A stretch of DNA of 64,000 nt, taken from positions 1 through 64,000 of the forward strand of contig JALFNK010000004.1 in NCBI GenBank assembly GCA_022782405.1. The letters run 5' to 3'. This document shows positions 1-10,339 of this stretch, one piece after another; the stretch's first letter is position 1; each line of letters opens with the position of its first letter. Both the position numbers and the translations under genes were made by a program. This stretch comes from Alistipes sp. (GTDB taxonomy: Bacteria; Bacteroidota; Bacteroidia; Bacteroidales; Rikenellaceae). The notes under the pieces were generated by a model that did not search any database, had not been told where the DNA came from, and was given only the letters and a program-made list of their open reading frames with translations.

Positions 1-168
1 CTCTGTAGAGATGAAGGATTTGTTGTTTTTTGTCCATAGTGATCATGTGTTTGAACTTTGTTTCCACAAAGCTAAAACTCCTATCTCTATGGTCCCTTTT
101 TCAATGATTTTCCTGGGGGAATTTTCAATTGCTATCTACACATATTGATCGAAAAACACCATAAAACG
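1..168. other. AT-rich upstream region of the export operon
   Basis: This leader is clearly more AT-rich than the genes that follow. A possible plus-strand promoter is TTTG at 29-32 and GAACTTTG at 53-60 with a 20-nt spacer, which is a 6/8 match to the Bacteroidetes -7 box TAnnTTTG. A 45-codon open frame (11-148) is present but has no recognisable signal, so I do not call it a gene. I see nothing else. Confidence 0.35.
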
Positions 169-1368
169 ATGAAACGAACGAAAACATGCATTGCGGGGGC
201 GATCGCACTCATGGCGATCGGCACGGGATGGCTGCTGCTACGCAATACCCGTGAAGAGGGGATCGCGCTGGAGACGGCCCCGACAAGCCGCATCACGATC
301 CGCAACTCGGTCATGGCGACCGGCACAGTGGAACCCGTTACGGAGGTGGAGGTCGGAACCCAGGTTTCGGGAATCATAGACCGCCTTTATGTCGACTACA
401 ATGACCAGGTGAAGGCCGGGCAGCTGATCGCCGAAATGGACAAGGTCACACTTCAGGCCGAGCTCGAACAGTCGGAAGCAGAACTCGCAAGCTGCAGGAA
501 CGAATACGAATACCAGACGAAGAACTATGCCCGCACACGCACGCTGCACGAAAAGGAGCTGGTCAGCGATGCCGAATACGACGAGGCATTCTACCTCTAC
601 GAAAAGGCGCGCAACGCCTATGAGCAGGCCCAGGCAGCCATCGTCAAGGTGAAGCGCAACCTGGGTTATGCAACCATCACATCGCCCATCGACGGAGTGG
701 TCATCAGCCGCTCGGTAGAGGAGGGACAGACCGTCGCCGCGAGTTTCGAGACTCCTACGCTCTTCACCATAGCCCACGACCTGACGCAGATGCAGGTTGT
801 AGCCGACGTCGATGAGGCCGACATCGGACAGGTACACGACGGACAGCGCGTGGAGTTCACCGTCGATGCCTACCCCGACGACACGTTCGAGGGAAGCGTG
901 GAGCAGGTACGCCTCGAAGCGACGACCGAATCGAGCGTCGTAACATACGAGGTAGTGATCTCGGCCCACAATCCCGACCTGAAACTCAAGCCGGGTCTTA
1001 CGGCCAACGTGACGATCTACACCCTCGAGAAGGAGCAGGCTCTGGCCGTTCCCACCAAAGCGCTGCGTTTCGTCCCCGACGGGGAGCTGCTCGGAACACT
1101 GGGGATAACGCTCGCCGCGGAACCGGCATCGGAACCCGCCGGGCAGCGTGAAGTGTGGGTAAGCAACGGAACGACCCTGACACCGCGTTACGTCACGACA
1201 GGGGCCGCAAGCGGCGAGATGACCGAGATCACCGAGGGCCTTTCGGACGGCGAGACGGTCGCCGTAGGAATGAGTGCCGCGGCCGAGATCGCCCACACCG
1301 CCCCGGCATCCGTCGAACGAAGTCCTTTCATGCCTTCGCGTCCGGGAGGCGACAAGAAAAAGAAATAG
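169..1368 (+). CDS. MacA-like periplasmic adaptor subunit (HlyD/RND adaptor family)
   Basis: This is a 399-aa membrane-fusion protein that should link an inner-membrane ABC exporter to an outer-membrane channel. An N-terminal membrane anchor (about residues 6-24) is followed by the first half of a lipoyl/barrel-sandwich domain (VEVGTQVSGIIDRLYVDY), a coiled-coil hairpin rich in Glu, Ala and Gln, the second half of the lipoyl domain (YATITSPIDGVVISRSVEEG) and beta-barrel domains. The C-terminus is lysine-rich. I chose the ATG at 169 because it gives a normal signal-anchor (MKRTKTCIAG); the upstream TTG at 145 adds a charged leader. The gene is followed by an ATPase and a permease in one transcription unit, which fits a MacAB-type tripartite exporter for a peptide, macrolide or lipid-like substrate. 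The substrate cannot be read from the sequence. Confidence 0.93.
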   Translation: MKRTKTCIAGAIALMAIGTGWLLLRNTREEGIALETAPTSRITIRNSVMATGTVEPVTEVEVGTQVSGIIDRLYVDYNDQVKAGQLIAEMDKVTLQAELEQSEAELASCRNEYEYQTKNYARTRTLHEKELVSDAEYDEAFYLYEKARNAYEQAQAAIVKVKRNLGYATITSPIDGVVISRSVEEGQTVAASFETPTLFTIAHDLTQMQVVADVDEADIGQVHDGQRVEFTVDAYPDDTFEGSVEQVRLEATTESSVVTYEVVISAHNPDLKLKPGLTANVTIYTLEKEQALAVPTKALRFVPDGELLGTLGITLAAEPASEPAGQREVWVSNGTTLTPRYVTTGAASGEMTEITEGLSDGETVAVGMSAAAEIAHTAPASVERSPFMPSRPGGDKKKK

Positions 1369-1434
1369 CAGTCTGCGCGCGGTGTGCGCATACAGCGGAT
1401 GCACCGTGCCGATCCTTCAAAAAAACAACGATCC

Positions 1435-2178
1435 ATGAACAAAGAGGTCATACGGCTGGATCATATCCGGCGGGATTTCCGGGTCGGCGACGAGACGGTT
1501 CACGCCCTGCGCGACATCTCGTTTACGATCCGCGAGGGAGAGTTCGTCACCATCATGGGGACCTCGGGATCGGGCAAATCGACGCTCCTTAATACGCTCG
1601 GATGCCTCGATACACCCACCTCGGGAGACTACTTCCTCGACGGCACGGCTGTCCGTACGATGGACAAGAACGCCCGCGCCACGCTGCGCAACCGAAAGAT
1701 CGGTTTTGTCTTCCAGAACTACAACCTGTTACCCAAGACCACGGCCATCGAGAACGTCGAACTACCGCTCATGTACAATTCCTCCTGCCCGGCTGCGGAA
1801 CGCCGCCGTCGGGCGATCGACGCGCTCCGGGCCGTGGGACTGGGCGACAGGCTACTGCACAAGAGCAACCAGATGTCGGGAGGCCAGATGCAGCGCGTGG
1901 CTATCGCCCGCGCCCTGGTAAACGACCCGGCGGTGATCCTCGCCGACGAGGCGACAGGAAACCTCGACACACGGACAAGTTTCGAGGTACTGGTGCTCTT
2001 CCAACAGCTCCATGCGGCGGGGCGCACGATCATTTTCGTGACACACAATCCGGAGATCGCACGCTACAGCAGCCGCAATATCACCCTGCGCGACGGCCGT
2101 ATCACGGATGACCGCCGCAACGAACAGATTCTCAGTGCAGCCGAAGCGCTAGCCCGGCTGCCGCAAACCGATGATTGA
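1435..2178 (+). CDS. MacB/LolD-type ABC transporter ATP-binding protein
   Basis: This 247-aa nucleotide-binding subunit has every ABC motif: Walker A GTSGSGKST, a Q-loop (FVFQNYNLLP), signature MSGGQMQRVAIARAL, Walker B VILADEATGNLD and the switch histidine in FVTHNPE. The short length and the GNLD D-loop are typical of the LolD/MacB/FtsE group that drives FtsX-like permeases. An upstream in-frame GTG (1384) would add 17 residues that do not match the family, so I use the ATG at 1435. The stop lies 3 nt before the permease start, so the two genes are almost certainly co-translated. Together with the preceding adaptor it should form a mechanotransducing exporter rather than a classic transmembrane pump. 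Confidence 0.95.
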   Translation: MNKEVIRLDHIRRDFRVGDETVHALRDISFTIREGEFVTIMGTSGSGKSTLLNTLGCLDTPTSGDYFLDGTAVRTMDKNARATLRNRKIGFVFQNYNLLPKTTAIENVELPLMYNSSCPAAERRRRAIDALRAVGLGDRLLHKSNQMSGGQMQRVAIARALVNDPAVILADEATGNLDTRTSFEVLVLFQQLHAAGRTIIFVTHNPEIARYSSRNITLRDGRITDDRRNEQILSAAEALARLPQTDD

Positions 2179-2181
2179 GTC

Positions 2182-3402
2182 ATGAATTTCGCAAATCTTT
2201 TCCGAATTGCCGTCAAGGCGTTGAGCAACAACAAGCTGCGCGGGTTCCTTACCATGCTGGGAATCATCATCGGCGTAGCTTCGGTCATCACGATGCTCGC
2301 CATCGGCCAGGGTTCAAAGCGGAGCATCCAGGCCGAAATCAGCGAAATGGGTTCGAATATGATCATGATCCACCCGGGAGGCGACATGCAGGGCGGCGTT
2401 CGGCTCGATGCCGACGACATGGAATCGCTCAAGCTGCAGGATCTCGAGGATATCCGCAGCAAGACACGCTATCTGAGTTGCGTCTCACCGTCGGTAAACA
2501 GCGCCGGGCAAGCCATCTACGGGGCGAACAACACGCCGACGACGATCTACGGGGTGAACGGCGACTATCTGGAGATCCGCCGTTACAAGATTGCCGAGGG
2601 CGACACCTTCTCCGAACAGGATGTCCGTACGGCGGCAAAGGTATGCCTCGTGGGACAGACCGTGGTCGATGAACTCTTCACAGACGGCAGTTCGCCCGTC
2701 GGACGCGTAATCCGCTTCGGAACAATACCCCTGCGCATCGTGGGCGTGCTCGAAAGCAAGGGATACAACAGTATGGGCATGGACCAGGATGACCTGATCC
2801 TCGCTCCCTACACGACCGTGCAGAAACGGATTCTGGCCATCACCCACCTGCAGGAGATCGTCTGCTCGGCGTTGAGCGAAGCATATACCGACCAGGCGAT
2901 CGACGAGATCACCGGAATCCTGCGCACGAACCACAAACTCAAGGATTCGGACGAGGATGACTTTACGATCCGCTCCCAACAGGAACTCTCGTCGATGCTC
3001 ACTTCGACGACCGACATGATGACGATGCTGCTGGCGGCCGTTGCGGGCATCTCACTGCTCGTGGGCGGCATCGGCATCATGAACATCATGTATGTCTCGG
3101 TAACCGAACGCACCCGCGAAATCGGACTGCGCATGTCGATCGGCGCCAAGGGGCGCGACATCCTCGCGCAATTCCTCATCGAATCGATTCTCATCAGCGT
3201 CACGGGCGGTCTGGTCGGGGTCGTGCTGGGTATCGGCGCCGCAGTGGCCGTCAATCGAATTGCAGCTTTCCCGATCTACATTCAGCCCTGGAGCGTCTTC
3301 CTGTCATTCGCCGTCTGCACCCTCACGGGTGTCTTCTTCGGATGGTATCCCGCACAAAAGGCCGCCATGCTCGATCCGATCGAGGCGATCCGCTATGAAT
3401 AA
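2182..3402 (+). CDS. MacB-like ABC transporter permease (FtsX domain)
   Basis: This 406-aa permease has the MacB architecture. An N-terminal transmembrane helix (LTMLGIIIGVASVITMLAIG) is followed by a periplasmic MacB-PCD region of about 220 residues and a C-terminal FtsX domain with three transmembrane helices. The FtsX part carries the family hallmark MYVSVTERTREIGLRMSIGA and ends with PAQKAAMLDPIEAIRYE, a near-invariant tail in this family. ATPase and permease are separate polypeptides here, unlike the fused E. coli MacB. A small gap separates it from the histidine kinase gene, so transporter and two-component system may share a message. Confidence 0.94.
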   Translation: MNFANLFRIAVKALSNNKLRGFLTMLGIIIGVASVITMLAIGQGSKRSIQAEISEMGSNMIMIHPGGDMQGGVRLDADDMESLKLQDLEDIRSKTRYLSCVSPSVNSAGQAIYGANNTPTTIYGVNGDYLEIRRYKIAEGDTFSEQDVRTAAKVCLVGQTVVDELFTDGSSPVGRVIRFGTIPLRIVGVLESKGYNSMGMDQDDLILAPYTTVQKRILAITHLQEIVCSALSEAYTDQAIDEITGILRTNHKLKDSDEDDFTIRSQQELSSMLTSTTDMMTMLLAAVAGISLLVGGIGIMNIMYVSVTERTREIGLRMSIGAKGRDILAQFLIESILISVTGGLVGVVLGIGAAVAVNRIAAFPIYIQPWSVFLSFAVCTLTGVFFGWYPAQKAAMLDPIEAIRYE

Positions 3403-3431
3403 TTCCCACAAATTCGTAACTTTGTACTGAA

Positions 3432-4493
3432 ATGAACACTTGGCATTCGAAATATTCCGGGTATCTGATCCACATCACAGCCTGGGCCGTAATCTTCGGC
3501 ATTCCGCTCTTCGTGACGGCCCCCAACCGGCCTCTGATGCAGGGCCCGGAGTATGTACGCTTCCTGCTCGTTACCCTCTCCTTCATGGTGCTTTTCTACG
3601 CCAACTACTTCCGGCTCATCGAGCAGTACCTCTTCAGCAGGCACCCGGGACGTTTTCTGGGGTGCAACCTGCTGCTGATCGCCGCAGTGATCATGCTGCT
3701 GCACCTCTTCTTCCGCTACATCCTGCCGCCGCCCGATCTGGCCGACCATATGCCGGTCGAACGTCCGTGGCAGCATGCCGTACGCTTTCTGGTCGGGAAC
3801 ATCATTCTCTATCTGCTTGTCGTGGGCGTAAGCGTCGCTATCCGCATGACGGGCGGGTGGTACCGCGCGGAAACCGCCCGGCAACAGCTCGAGCACAGCC
3901 GCATGCAGGCCGAACTGCAGAACCTCAAGAGTCAGCTCAACCCCCACTTCCTCTTCAATACGCTCAACAACATATACTCGCTCATACAGATCGACACCGA
4001 TCGCGCCCAGCAGGCCGTGCACGACCTGAGCCGCATGCTGCGCTATGTACTCTATGAAAGCAGCCGCCCGACCGTCGCCCTGAGTGAGGAGATCGGCTTC
4101 CTGCGCGACTACATCGAGCTGATGCGCATCCGCCTACCACGCCATGTGCGGCTCTTCGTTTCGCTGCCCGAGGAGCCCACGCAGAGTCCCGTGGCACCGC
4201 TGCTCTTCATCTCACTCGTGGAAAATGCCTTCAAGCATGGAGTGAGCAACGAGAAACCTTCATACATCACCATCGACATTCACGAGATCGGCGGACAACT
4301 CATCTGCAAGATCAAGAACAGCCATTTCCCGAAGACCGATGCCGACCGCAGCGGATCGGGAATCGGTCTGCAGAACCTCACGCGGCGGCTGGAGATGATC
4401 TACCCGGGACGCTACACTTTCAAATACGGACCTGCGGGCGAGGCCGATTATCAGGCATTGCTCTGCATACAACTTCAAGCATCGAAATCATGA
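3432..4493 (+). CDS. LytS/YehU-type sensor histidine kinase
   Basis: This is a 353-aa integral membrane kinase. Four predicted transmembrane helices lie in about the first 135 residues, followed by a coiled coil and the His_kinase module. The phospho-acceptor is His172 in LKSQLNPHFLFNTLNN. The C-terminal HATPase region shows the N box (ISLVENAFKHGV) and a glycine-rich GSGIGLQNL. No extracytoplasmic sensor domain is visible, so it probably senses membrane state or the neighbouring ABC transporter. Its last codon overlaps the response-regulator start by 4 nt (ATGA), indicating translational coupling. The link to the upstream exporter is inferred from position only. Confidence 0.94.
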   Translation: MNTWHSKYSGYLIHITAWAVIFGIPLFVTAPNRPLMQGPEYVRFLLVTLSFMVLFYANYFRLIEQYLFSRHPGRFLGCNLLLIAAVIMLLHLFFRYILPPPDLADHMPVERPWQHAVRFLVGNIILYLLVVGVSVAIRMTGGWYRAETARQQLEHSRMQAELQNLKSQLNPHFLFNTLNNIYSLIQIDTDRAQQAVHDLSRMLRYVLYESSRPTVALSEEIGFLRDYIELMRIRLPRHVRLFVSLPEEPTQSPVAPLLFISLVENAFKHGVSNEKPSYITIDIHEIGGQLICKIKNSHFPKTDADRSGSGIGLQNLTRRLEMIYPGRYTFKYGPAGEADYQALLCIQLQASKS

Positions 4494-5248
4494 AACTGCG
4501 TTGCGCCATCATCGACGACGAACCGCTGGCCGTGGAACTCATGGAGTCCTACGTCCGGCGCACGCCTTTTCTGCAGCTCGGGGGCTCCTTCGGAAGCGGG
4601 ATCACGGCATTCGAAGCACTCCGCAGCGAGCCGGTCGACCTGCTCTTCTGCGATATCCAGATGCCCGAACTGAACGGCGTGGAACTCACACGCATGCTCC
4701 CGTCCGAAACCCGGGTGATCTTCACCACGGCTTTCAGTCGCTATGCCGTCGAGGGTTTCCGCGTCAATGCCGTGGACTACCTGCTCAAGCCGATCAGCTA
4801 CGCCGACTTTCTGGCGGCCGCCGAAAAGGCCCTCTCGTGGTTCGAGCTCCGCGCCCGCGCACAGGCGGCCGAAGGCTCTGCCGAACAGCCTGCAGACAGC
4901 ACTCCGACGGCCGAAACACCGCGCAGCATCATTGTCCGGAGCGAACACCGCCTGCTGCAGATCGATCTGGACAGCATCCTCTATATCGAAGGGCTGAAAG
5001 ACTATGTAAAGATCCACACCGGAGACAGCCCACGGCCGGTGCTCTCGCTCATGAGCCTCAAGACGCTCGAAGAGCAGCTGCCCACCGACCGATTTATCCG
5101 CGTCCACCGCTCATATATTGTCCAGCCGGCCAAAATCCGCGCCATCGAGCGCAACCGCATCATCTTCGGCAAGGAGTATATCCCTATTGCGGATAATTAC
5201 CGCGAGGCATTCTTCGCCTTTCTCTCCGCCCACGCTCTCTTCCGGTAA
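4490..5248 (+). CDS. LytTR-family response regulator
   Basis: This 252-aa regulator has an N-terminal receiver domain (acidic DDEP near residues 6-9, phospho-acceptor Asp55 in LLFCDIQMPE, Lys in YLLKPI). A short linker is followed by a C-terminal LytTR DNA-binding domain (from about residue 145), with the family segments ILYIEGLKDYVKIHT and FIRVHRSYIV. The start overlaps the kinase stop by 4 nt, so it is the cognate partner of that kinase. LytTR regulators usually bind direct repeats upstream of membrane or export genes. No obvious binding repeat was found near the exporter start. Confidence 0.95.
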   Translation: MKLRCAIIDDEPLAVELMESYVRRTPFLQLGGSFGSGITAFEALRSEPVDLLFCDIQMPELNGVELTRMLPSETRVIFTTAFSRYAVEGFRVNAVDYLLKPISYADFLAAAEKALSWFELRARAQAAEGSAEQPADSTPTAETPRSIIVRSEHRLLQIDLDSILYIEGLKDYVKIHTGDSPRPVLSLMSLKTLEEQLPTDRFIRVHRSYIVQPAKIRAIERNRIIFGKEYIPIADNYREAFFAFLSAHALFR

Positions 5249-5282
5249 CGGACCGGAAAACGCCTCCGCCCTCCACGAAAGA

Positions 5283-5308
5283 CGGGCGCGGCCCTGAAGC
5301 CGCGCCCG
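5283..5308. terminator. Bidirectional terminator-like hairpin between convergent genes
   Basis: A 10-bp GC-only stem (5283-5292 with 5299-5308) with a 6-nt loop sits between the convergent LytTR regulator and TonB receptor genes. It has no clear T-tract, so its strength is uncertain. Confidence 0.55.
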
Positions 5309-5331
5309 CATTCTCCATGGTTGCCACGCAA

Positions 5332-7635
5332 TCAGAAGGCGAACTTCGCCCCCACGAAATAGCTGCGCGGCAGCGACGGTCCGTAGACATAGGACGCATC
5401 CTTGCCTGCACCGTAGTCCAGATCGCGCTGGAAGCTGTCGAATAGGTTTTTGACGCCAGTGCTCAACTCCAGCCGCAACTGGCGCGTCAGACGCAGGTCG
5501 TAGCGCAGGCGCAGGCCCATATCCCAGAAGGCGGGGGTAAGCGTCTCGGCATCGTGTGCGATGACTCCCGCATTGTGCTGCACGAGCATCCGACCGGTAA
5601 AGGTTCCGAAGAGCGAAAGCGAAAGGTCGCGCACGACCGTGCAGTCGGCCGTAAGGAAGCCGTAGTGGTCCGGCGAGCGGAACATCCGCCGCTGGGGCTC
5701 CACCTCGTCCGACCAGCGCTCGGGTTCGTTGTAGCGGCTCCGCTGGAAGGTATAGCCCAGCTGCACCTCGAAACGTCCGGGGATACCGGCCTTCAGCTCG
5801 GCACTCACGCCGCCGACCGTGGCGCCCGAGGCGTTGCGGCGCTCACGGATAATGTTGCCCTGGGCATCCTCGCCGACCTTTTCGAGGGTGAAGACATCGT
5901 CGAGCATCGTATAGAAGCCCTCGACAAGCAGATTCGTCTGCACCCGCCCGAAGCTCCGCGTGAAATCCACCGAGGCGCTCACGCTGTGCGAATATTCGGG
6001 CCGCAGATTCGGATCGAGGCGGATGATCGAGATCTTGTGGTCCAGGGCGTCGATATGCAGGTCCTCATTGTAGGCCTGCGGCGCCCGGTAGCCGCTCGAA
6101 TAGCTCGCCCGCAGCCCTACCCACGCCACCGGGCTGTAACGCAGATTGACCCGCGGCGAGAAAACCGGCCGTTTCATGAGGTTGTGCTTGTCCAGGCGTC
6201 CGCCGACCAGGAAGTTCAGCCGTTCGCTCTGCCACTCGTTCTGAAAGAAGAATCCCCCGCTGCGGGTCGTCTGCCGGAAGTCGCGCCCGTAGCCGAGGTA
6301 TTTGTCATGCAGTCCGTTGTAGTTGTATTCGGCCCCCAGGGTCAGTTCCGACGGCAGGAAAAGCAGCCGCACGAAGCGGTGGCTGAACTGTGCGCCCGCC
6401 ACCAACGTGCGGTCTGTCGTCGCCCCGTAGGCATCGGCATTGCGCTCGGCACCGTAGTAGCTGTCGCGGACAATGCCCTGCGCCGAAGTGTAGATCCCGA
6501 GCTGCGAGCGGCCGTCGCGGCTGAACCAGTCGAACGAGAGGCCGCCGCCGTCGATGCGGTGGTTGAGCTGCTCGGCGATGTCGGCCATGTGTGGCGGCTG
6601 GTCGAAGGCGTTGCCGCCGCGGCGGAATTCGTGGATATGATGGTACTCGGCCGTCAGACGCGTATAGGCCGAAGTGCGGTAGTAGGCACGGAATCCGGCC
6701 GTCTCGGAGTTGAGCTGCGGGATATCCGAGAAGCCGTCGCCGTTGTGGTCATAGGAGGCGCGGTCGCGGACCATGCCGAAAAGATAGACGCCCATGCGGT
6801 AGTCGTCCGAGACGAACGAGCCGTTGAGCGAGGTGTTGTAGTCCGCCGTGCCGCCCTCGATGATCTGGGTCGTGTTCGAAAGCGACAGCGAATTGCGCTG
6901 GGGCTCCTTGGTGATGATGTTCACCACACCGCCGATGGCGCTCGATCCGAAGAGGGCCGAACCGCCACCGCGGACCACCTCCACACGCTCGATCATCGCC
7001 ACGGGAAGCTGTTCGAGGCCGTAAACCGCGGACAGCGAGCTGAAGATCGGACGGCTGTCGAGCAGCACCTGCGAATAGTGGCCCTCGAGTCCGTTGATCC
7101 GCAGCTGCGTCGTCCCGCAGTTGCCGCAGTTGTTCTCCACACGCAGGCCCGACTGGAAGGACATCGTTTCGGAGAGGTTGCAAGAGGCCGTAGCATCGAA
7201 CAGCCGCTCCGAGGCTACGGAGACGATCGTCGGAGAGAACCGTTTGTTCTGTTCCGTACGGCTGGCCGAAACGACCACCTCCTCGACCGCAAGGGCCGAG
7301 CCTTCCAGTTCGAAATTGACCTCGAGAGTCTTGCCGGCGACTACCTCCACGGTCTGCCGCTCCGTGCGGTAACCCATCGACGATGCCGTGAGGGTGAAAC
7401 GCCCCGAGGGGAGGTTCTTGAGGAAATAGTGGCCCGTGGCATCGGTGGCCATACCGAGGGTCGTACCCTCTATGGCCACGGTCGCATAGGCGAGGTGCTC
7501 GCCCGTACGGGCATCAACGACATGTCCGGTGATGTGCGCATCGCTCGGACGCTGCCGGGTTTCGGGGGCCTCTTCGGCCAGACACACCAGGTGCATCAGG
7601 AGCGCGGCAAGCGCTCCCGCAAGATATTTTTTCAT
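5332..7635 (-). CDS. TonB-dependent outer-membrane receptor with carboxypeptidase-like N-terminal domain
   Basis: This 767-aa outer-membrane transporter should import a metal complex or cofactor. A signal peptide (about residues 1-20) is followed by a carboxypeptidase-regulatory-like beta-sandwich (HITGHVVDARTGEHLAYATV), a TonB box/plug region (VEVVRGGGSALFGSSAIGGV, NIITKEPQ) and a 22-strand barrel ending in an aromatic C-terminus (SYFVGAKFAF) suited to BAM recognition. It belongs to the ferrienterochelin/cobalamin-type receptors rather than the SusC class: it is shorter and has no SusD partner. It is transcribed behind a His-rich small membrane protein, which hints at a metal substrate such as zinc, iron or nickel. 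A Cys pair in the plug (NNCGNCGT) is unusual. The substrate is not determinable. Confidence 0.93.
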   Translation of the reverse strand: MKKYLAGALAALLMHLVCLAEEAPETRQRPSDAHITGHVVDARTGEHLAYATVAIEGTTLGMATDATGHYFLKNLPSGRFTLTASSMGYRTERQTVEVVAGKTLEVNFELEGSALAVEEVVVSASRTEQNKRFSPTIVSVASERLFDATASCNLSETMSFQSGLRVENNCGNCGTTQLRINGLEGHYSQVLLDSRPIFSSLSAVYGLEQLPVAMIERVEVVRGGGSALFGSSAIGGVVNIITKEPQRNSLSLSNTTQIIEGGTADYNTSLNGSFVSDDYRMGVYLFGMVRDRASYDHNGDGFSDIPQLNSETAGFRAYYRTSAYTRLTAEYHHIHEFRRGGNAFDQPPHMADIAEQLNHRIDGGGLSFDWFSRDGRSQLGIYTSAQGIVRDSYYGAERNADAYGATTDRTLVAGAQFSHRFVRLLFLPSELTLGAEYNYNGLHDKYLGYGRDFRQTTRSGGFFFQNEWQSERLNFLVGGRLDKHNLMKRPVFSPRVNLRYSPVAWVGLRASYSSGYRAPQAYNEDLHIDALDHKISIIRLDPNLRPEYSHSVSASVDFTRSFGRVQTNLLVEGFYTMLDDVFTLEKVGEDAQGNIIRERRNASGATVGGVSAELKAGIPGRFEVQLGYTFQRSRYNEPERWSDEVEPQRRMFRSPDHYGFLTADCTVVRDLSLSLFGTFTGRMLVQHNAGVIAHDAETLTPAFWDMGLRLRYDLRLTRQLRLELSTGVKNLFDSFQRDLDYGAGKDASYVYGPSLPRSYFVGAKFAF

Positions 7636-7726
7636 GATATGCTTCGGTTTTTACGGGTTTTGAATAATCACATGCCGACAGGCACGGAGAGCTTCTCCGC
7701 ACCGCTCGGGAAAAAGACGGATATGG

Positions 7727-8074
7727 TCAGCATGCGGGAGGGGCCCGTAACGCGAAGAGCCGCACCGGGACGCTCTGCCGTGCGGCGGTTTTCCGGATTC
7801 CGAAGACAAAGGGGCGTCCCAGCAGACGCAGCGCCAGCGCCGCGAATGACACCAGGGCAATCACCAGCAGCGAGAGGTGCGAGATGAGCTGGAACTGCTG
7901 CGGCGTATGGCTGTGGGACGGATTGCCGGAAGAACCTCCGGAGAAGGGGTGCGAATGGACGTAGGTGCGCCCGTCGATATGGTGGGCATGCGGGAAGAGC
8001 GTCGTGGCACTCCAGTACCACGAGAAGAGCGCCAGCAGAAGCAGCGCCACGATATGTCTTCGCTCGAATCGCAT
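7727..8074 (-). CDS. Small His-rich inner-membrane protein, probable metal-related accessory
   Basis: This 115-aa protein has two predicted transmembrane helices (about residues 8-26 and 63-83) flanking a loop unusually rich in histidine (HAHHIDGRTYVHSHPF, then HSH). The start at 8074 is supported by an AAGGAA ribosome-binding site and a consensus promoter immediately upstream; longer in-frame extensions run into the promoter. A TonB-dependent receptor gene begins 91 nt downstream on the same strand. Similar His-loop proteins preceding TonB receptors are known in Bacteroidetes (DUF6769-like, from memory). I infer periplasmic metal binding or sensing coupled to uptake. The C-terminal tail is Arg-rich and probably cytoplasmic. 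Confidence 0.75.
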   Translation of the reverse strand: MRFERRHIVALLLLALFSWYWSATTLFPHAHHIDGRTYVHSHPFSGGSSGNPSHSHTPQQFQLISHLSLLVIALVSFAALALRLLGRPFVFGIRKTAARQSVPVRLFALRAPPAC

Positions 8075-8089
8075 CGGTTCCTTCGCGGA

Positions 8090-8120
8090 CAAAGATAGAT
8101 GTTTTTGCTTCCCGGACAAA
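8090..8120 (-). promoter_or_regulatory. Consensus Bacteroidetes promoter for the His-rich protein/TonB receptor operon
   Basis: Read on the minus strand, TTTG (8117-8120) is followed after exactly 19 nt by TATCTTTG (8090-8097). This is a full match to the -33/-7 consensus. The start codon lies 15 nt further on, so the leader is very short. Confidence 0.8.
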
Positions 8121-8272
8121 AAAACAGGCCAAAAAGGCCACGAATACGGGTCTTCCGACAGTTTCCCGCAACAAGCCGGGAGCAGCGCGGAAAAGGCCCG
8201 AAAGGCTGCGGACAAACATCGGGGCGACCTTGCGAACCGACGGTCGGAGTCCGGCACCGCTTGCCCGAAGGC

Positions 8273-8308
8273 AAAAAAAAGCGGGAAATTCCACATGGAA
8301 CTTCCCGC
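8273..8308 (-). terminator. Rho-independent terminator of pckA
   Basis: On the minus strand a stem-loop (8281-8308, arms GCGGGAA and TTCCCGC with an extended inner TTCC/GGAA pairing) is followed by eight T residues (8273-8280). It begins about 33 nt after the pckA stop. Confidence 0.9.
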
Positions 8309-8341
8309 AACTTCCGCCATAGGCGGACGGTGTGTCGTGCA

Positions 8342-9946
<1,605 letters not shown>

Positions 9947-10038
9947 AGCAATTTGATATTTAATTAGAAATCCTCTTATCCTATTTCCAAACGCCGGATG
10001 CCGCGTTTTAGTATGGATGCGCGCGCATTCCGACGGCA

Positions 10039-10069
10039 CAAAGGTAGAAAAACTTTCATAATTGTGAAA
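10039..10069 (-). promoter_or_regulatory. Probable pckA promoter
   Basis: On the minus strand TACCTTTG (10039-10046) matches the -7 consensus. A weaker TTTC (10066-10069) lies 19 nt upstream in place of TTTG. The resulting leader would be about 85 nt. Confidence 0.55.
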
Positions 10070-10324
10070 AGATTAACAGTCAAAATTTCAAAATTTATTT
10101 ATTATTTTTTCCAATGCCCCTATAAGACTAACCCCCAAACAGATAGGCGCACGGCAAAAGCCATGCTACACTTCGGAACGAGCTCCGGAACGAGCTCCGG
10201 AAAAGCCTGCAGGAACTCCCTGCCGGAAGTGCCGGTCCCCACGGGCGAGGGCGCTGGGACCGCATTCCGGGATCGGGCCACGCTTTTTCCGACGGAGAAA
10301 AAGGGCCGAATCCCGAATTTTCCG

Positions 10325-10332
10325 TATCTTTG
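10325..10332 (+). promoter_or_regulatory. -7 promoter box of hemW, near-leaderless
   Basis: TATCTTTG matches the Bacteroidetes -7 element exactly and ends only 7 nt before the hemW ATG at 10340. Transcription should begin at or within a few nucleotides of the start codon. No convincing -33 box is seen. Confidence 0.6.
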
Positions 10333-10339
10333 AGATATC

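Larger units (their letters stand above)
9947..10339. other. Intergenic region between divergent pckA and hemW
   Basis: This 393-bp region holds the pckA leader (AT-rich next to the gene), the pckA promoter, an AT-rich stretch around 10060-10140, and a perfect tandem repeat of a 12-bp unit (10175-10198, unit GGAACGAGCTCC). The hemW -7 box lies at its right end. No gene is supported in it. Confidence 0.6.

Noticed and set aside
11..148. 45-codon ATG frame upstream of the adaptor gene
   Set aside because: AT-rich DNA produces such frames by chance. There is no ribosome-binding site or family match, and it overlaps the probable promoter.
5554..7887. 777-codon plus-strand frame opposite the TonB receptor
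   Set aside because: It is antisense to a receptor with intact plug and barrel motifs and has no protein-like features.
10175..10198. Two tandem copies of a 12-bp unit in the hemW upstream region
   Set aside because: Only two copies exist, there are no spacers, and the position gives no link to a promoter; it is not a CRISPR or a clear operator.
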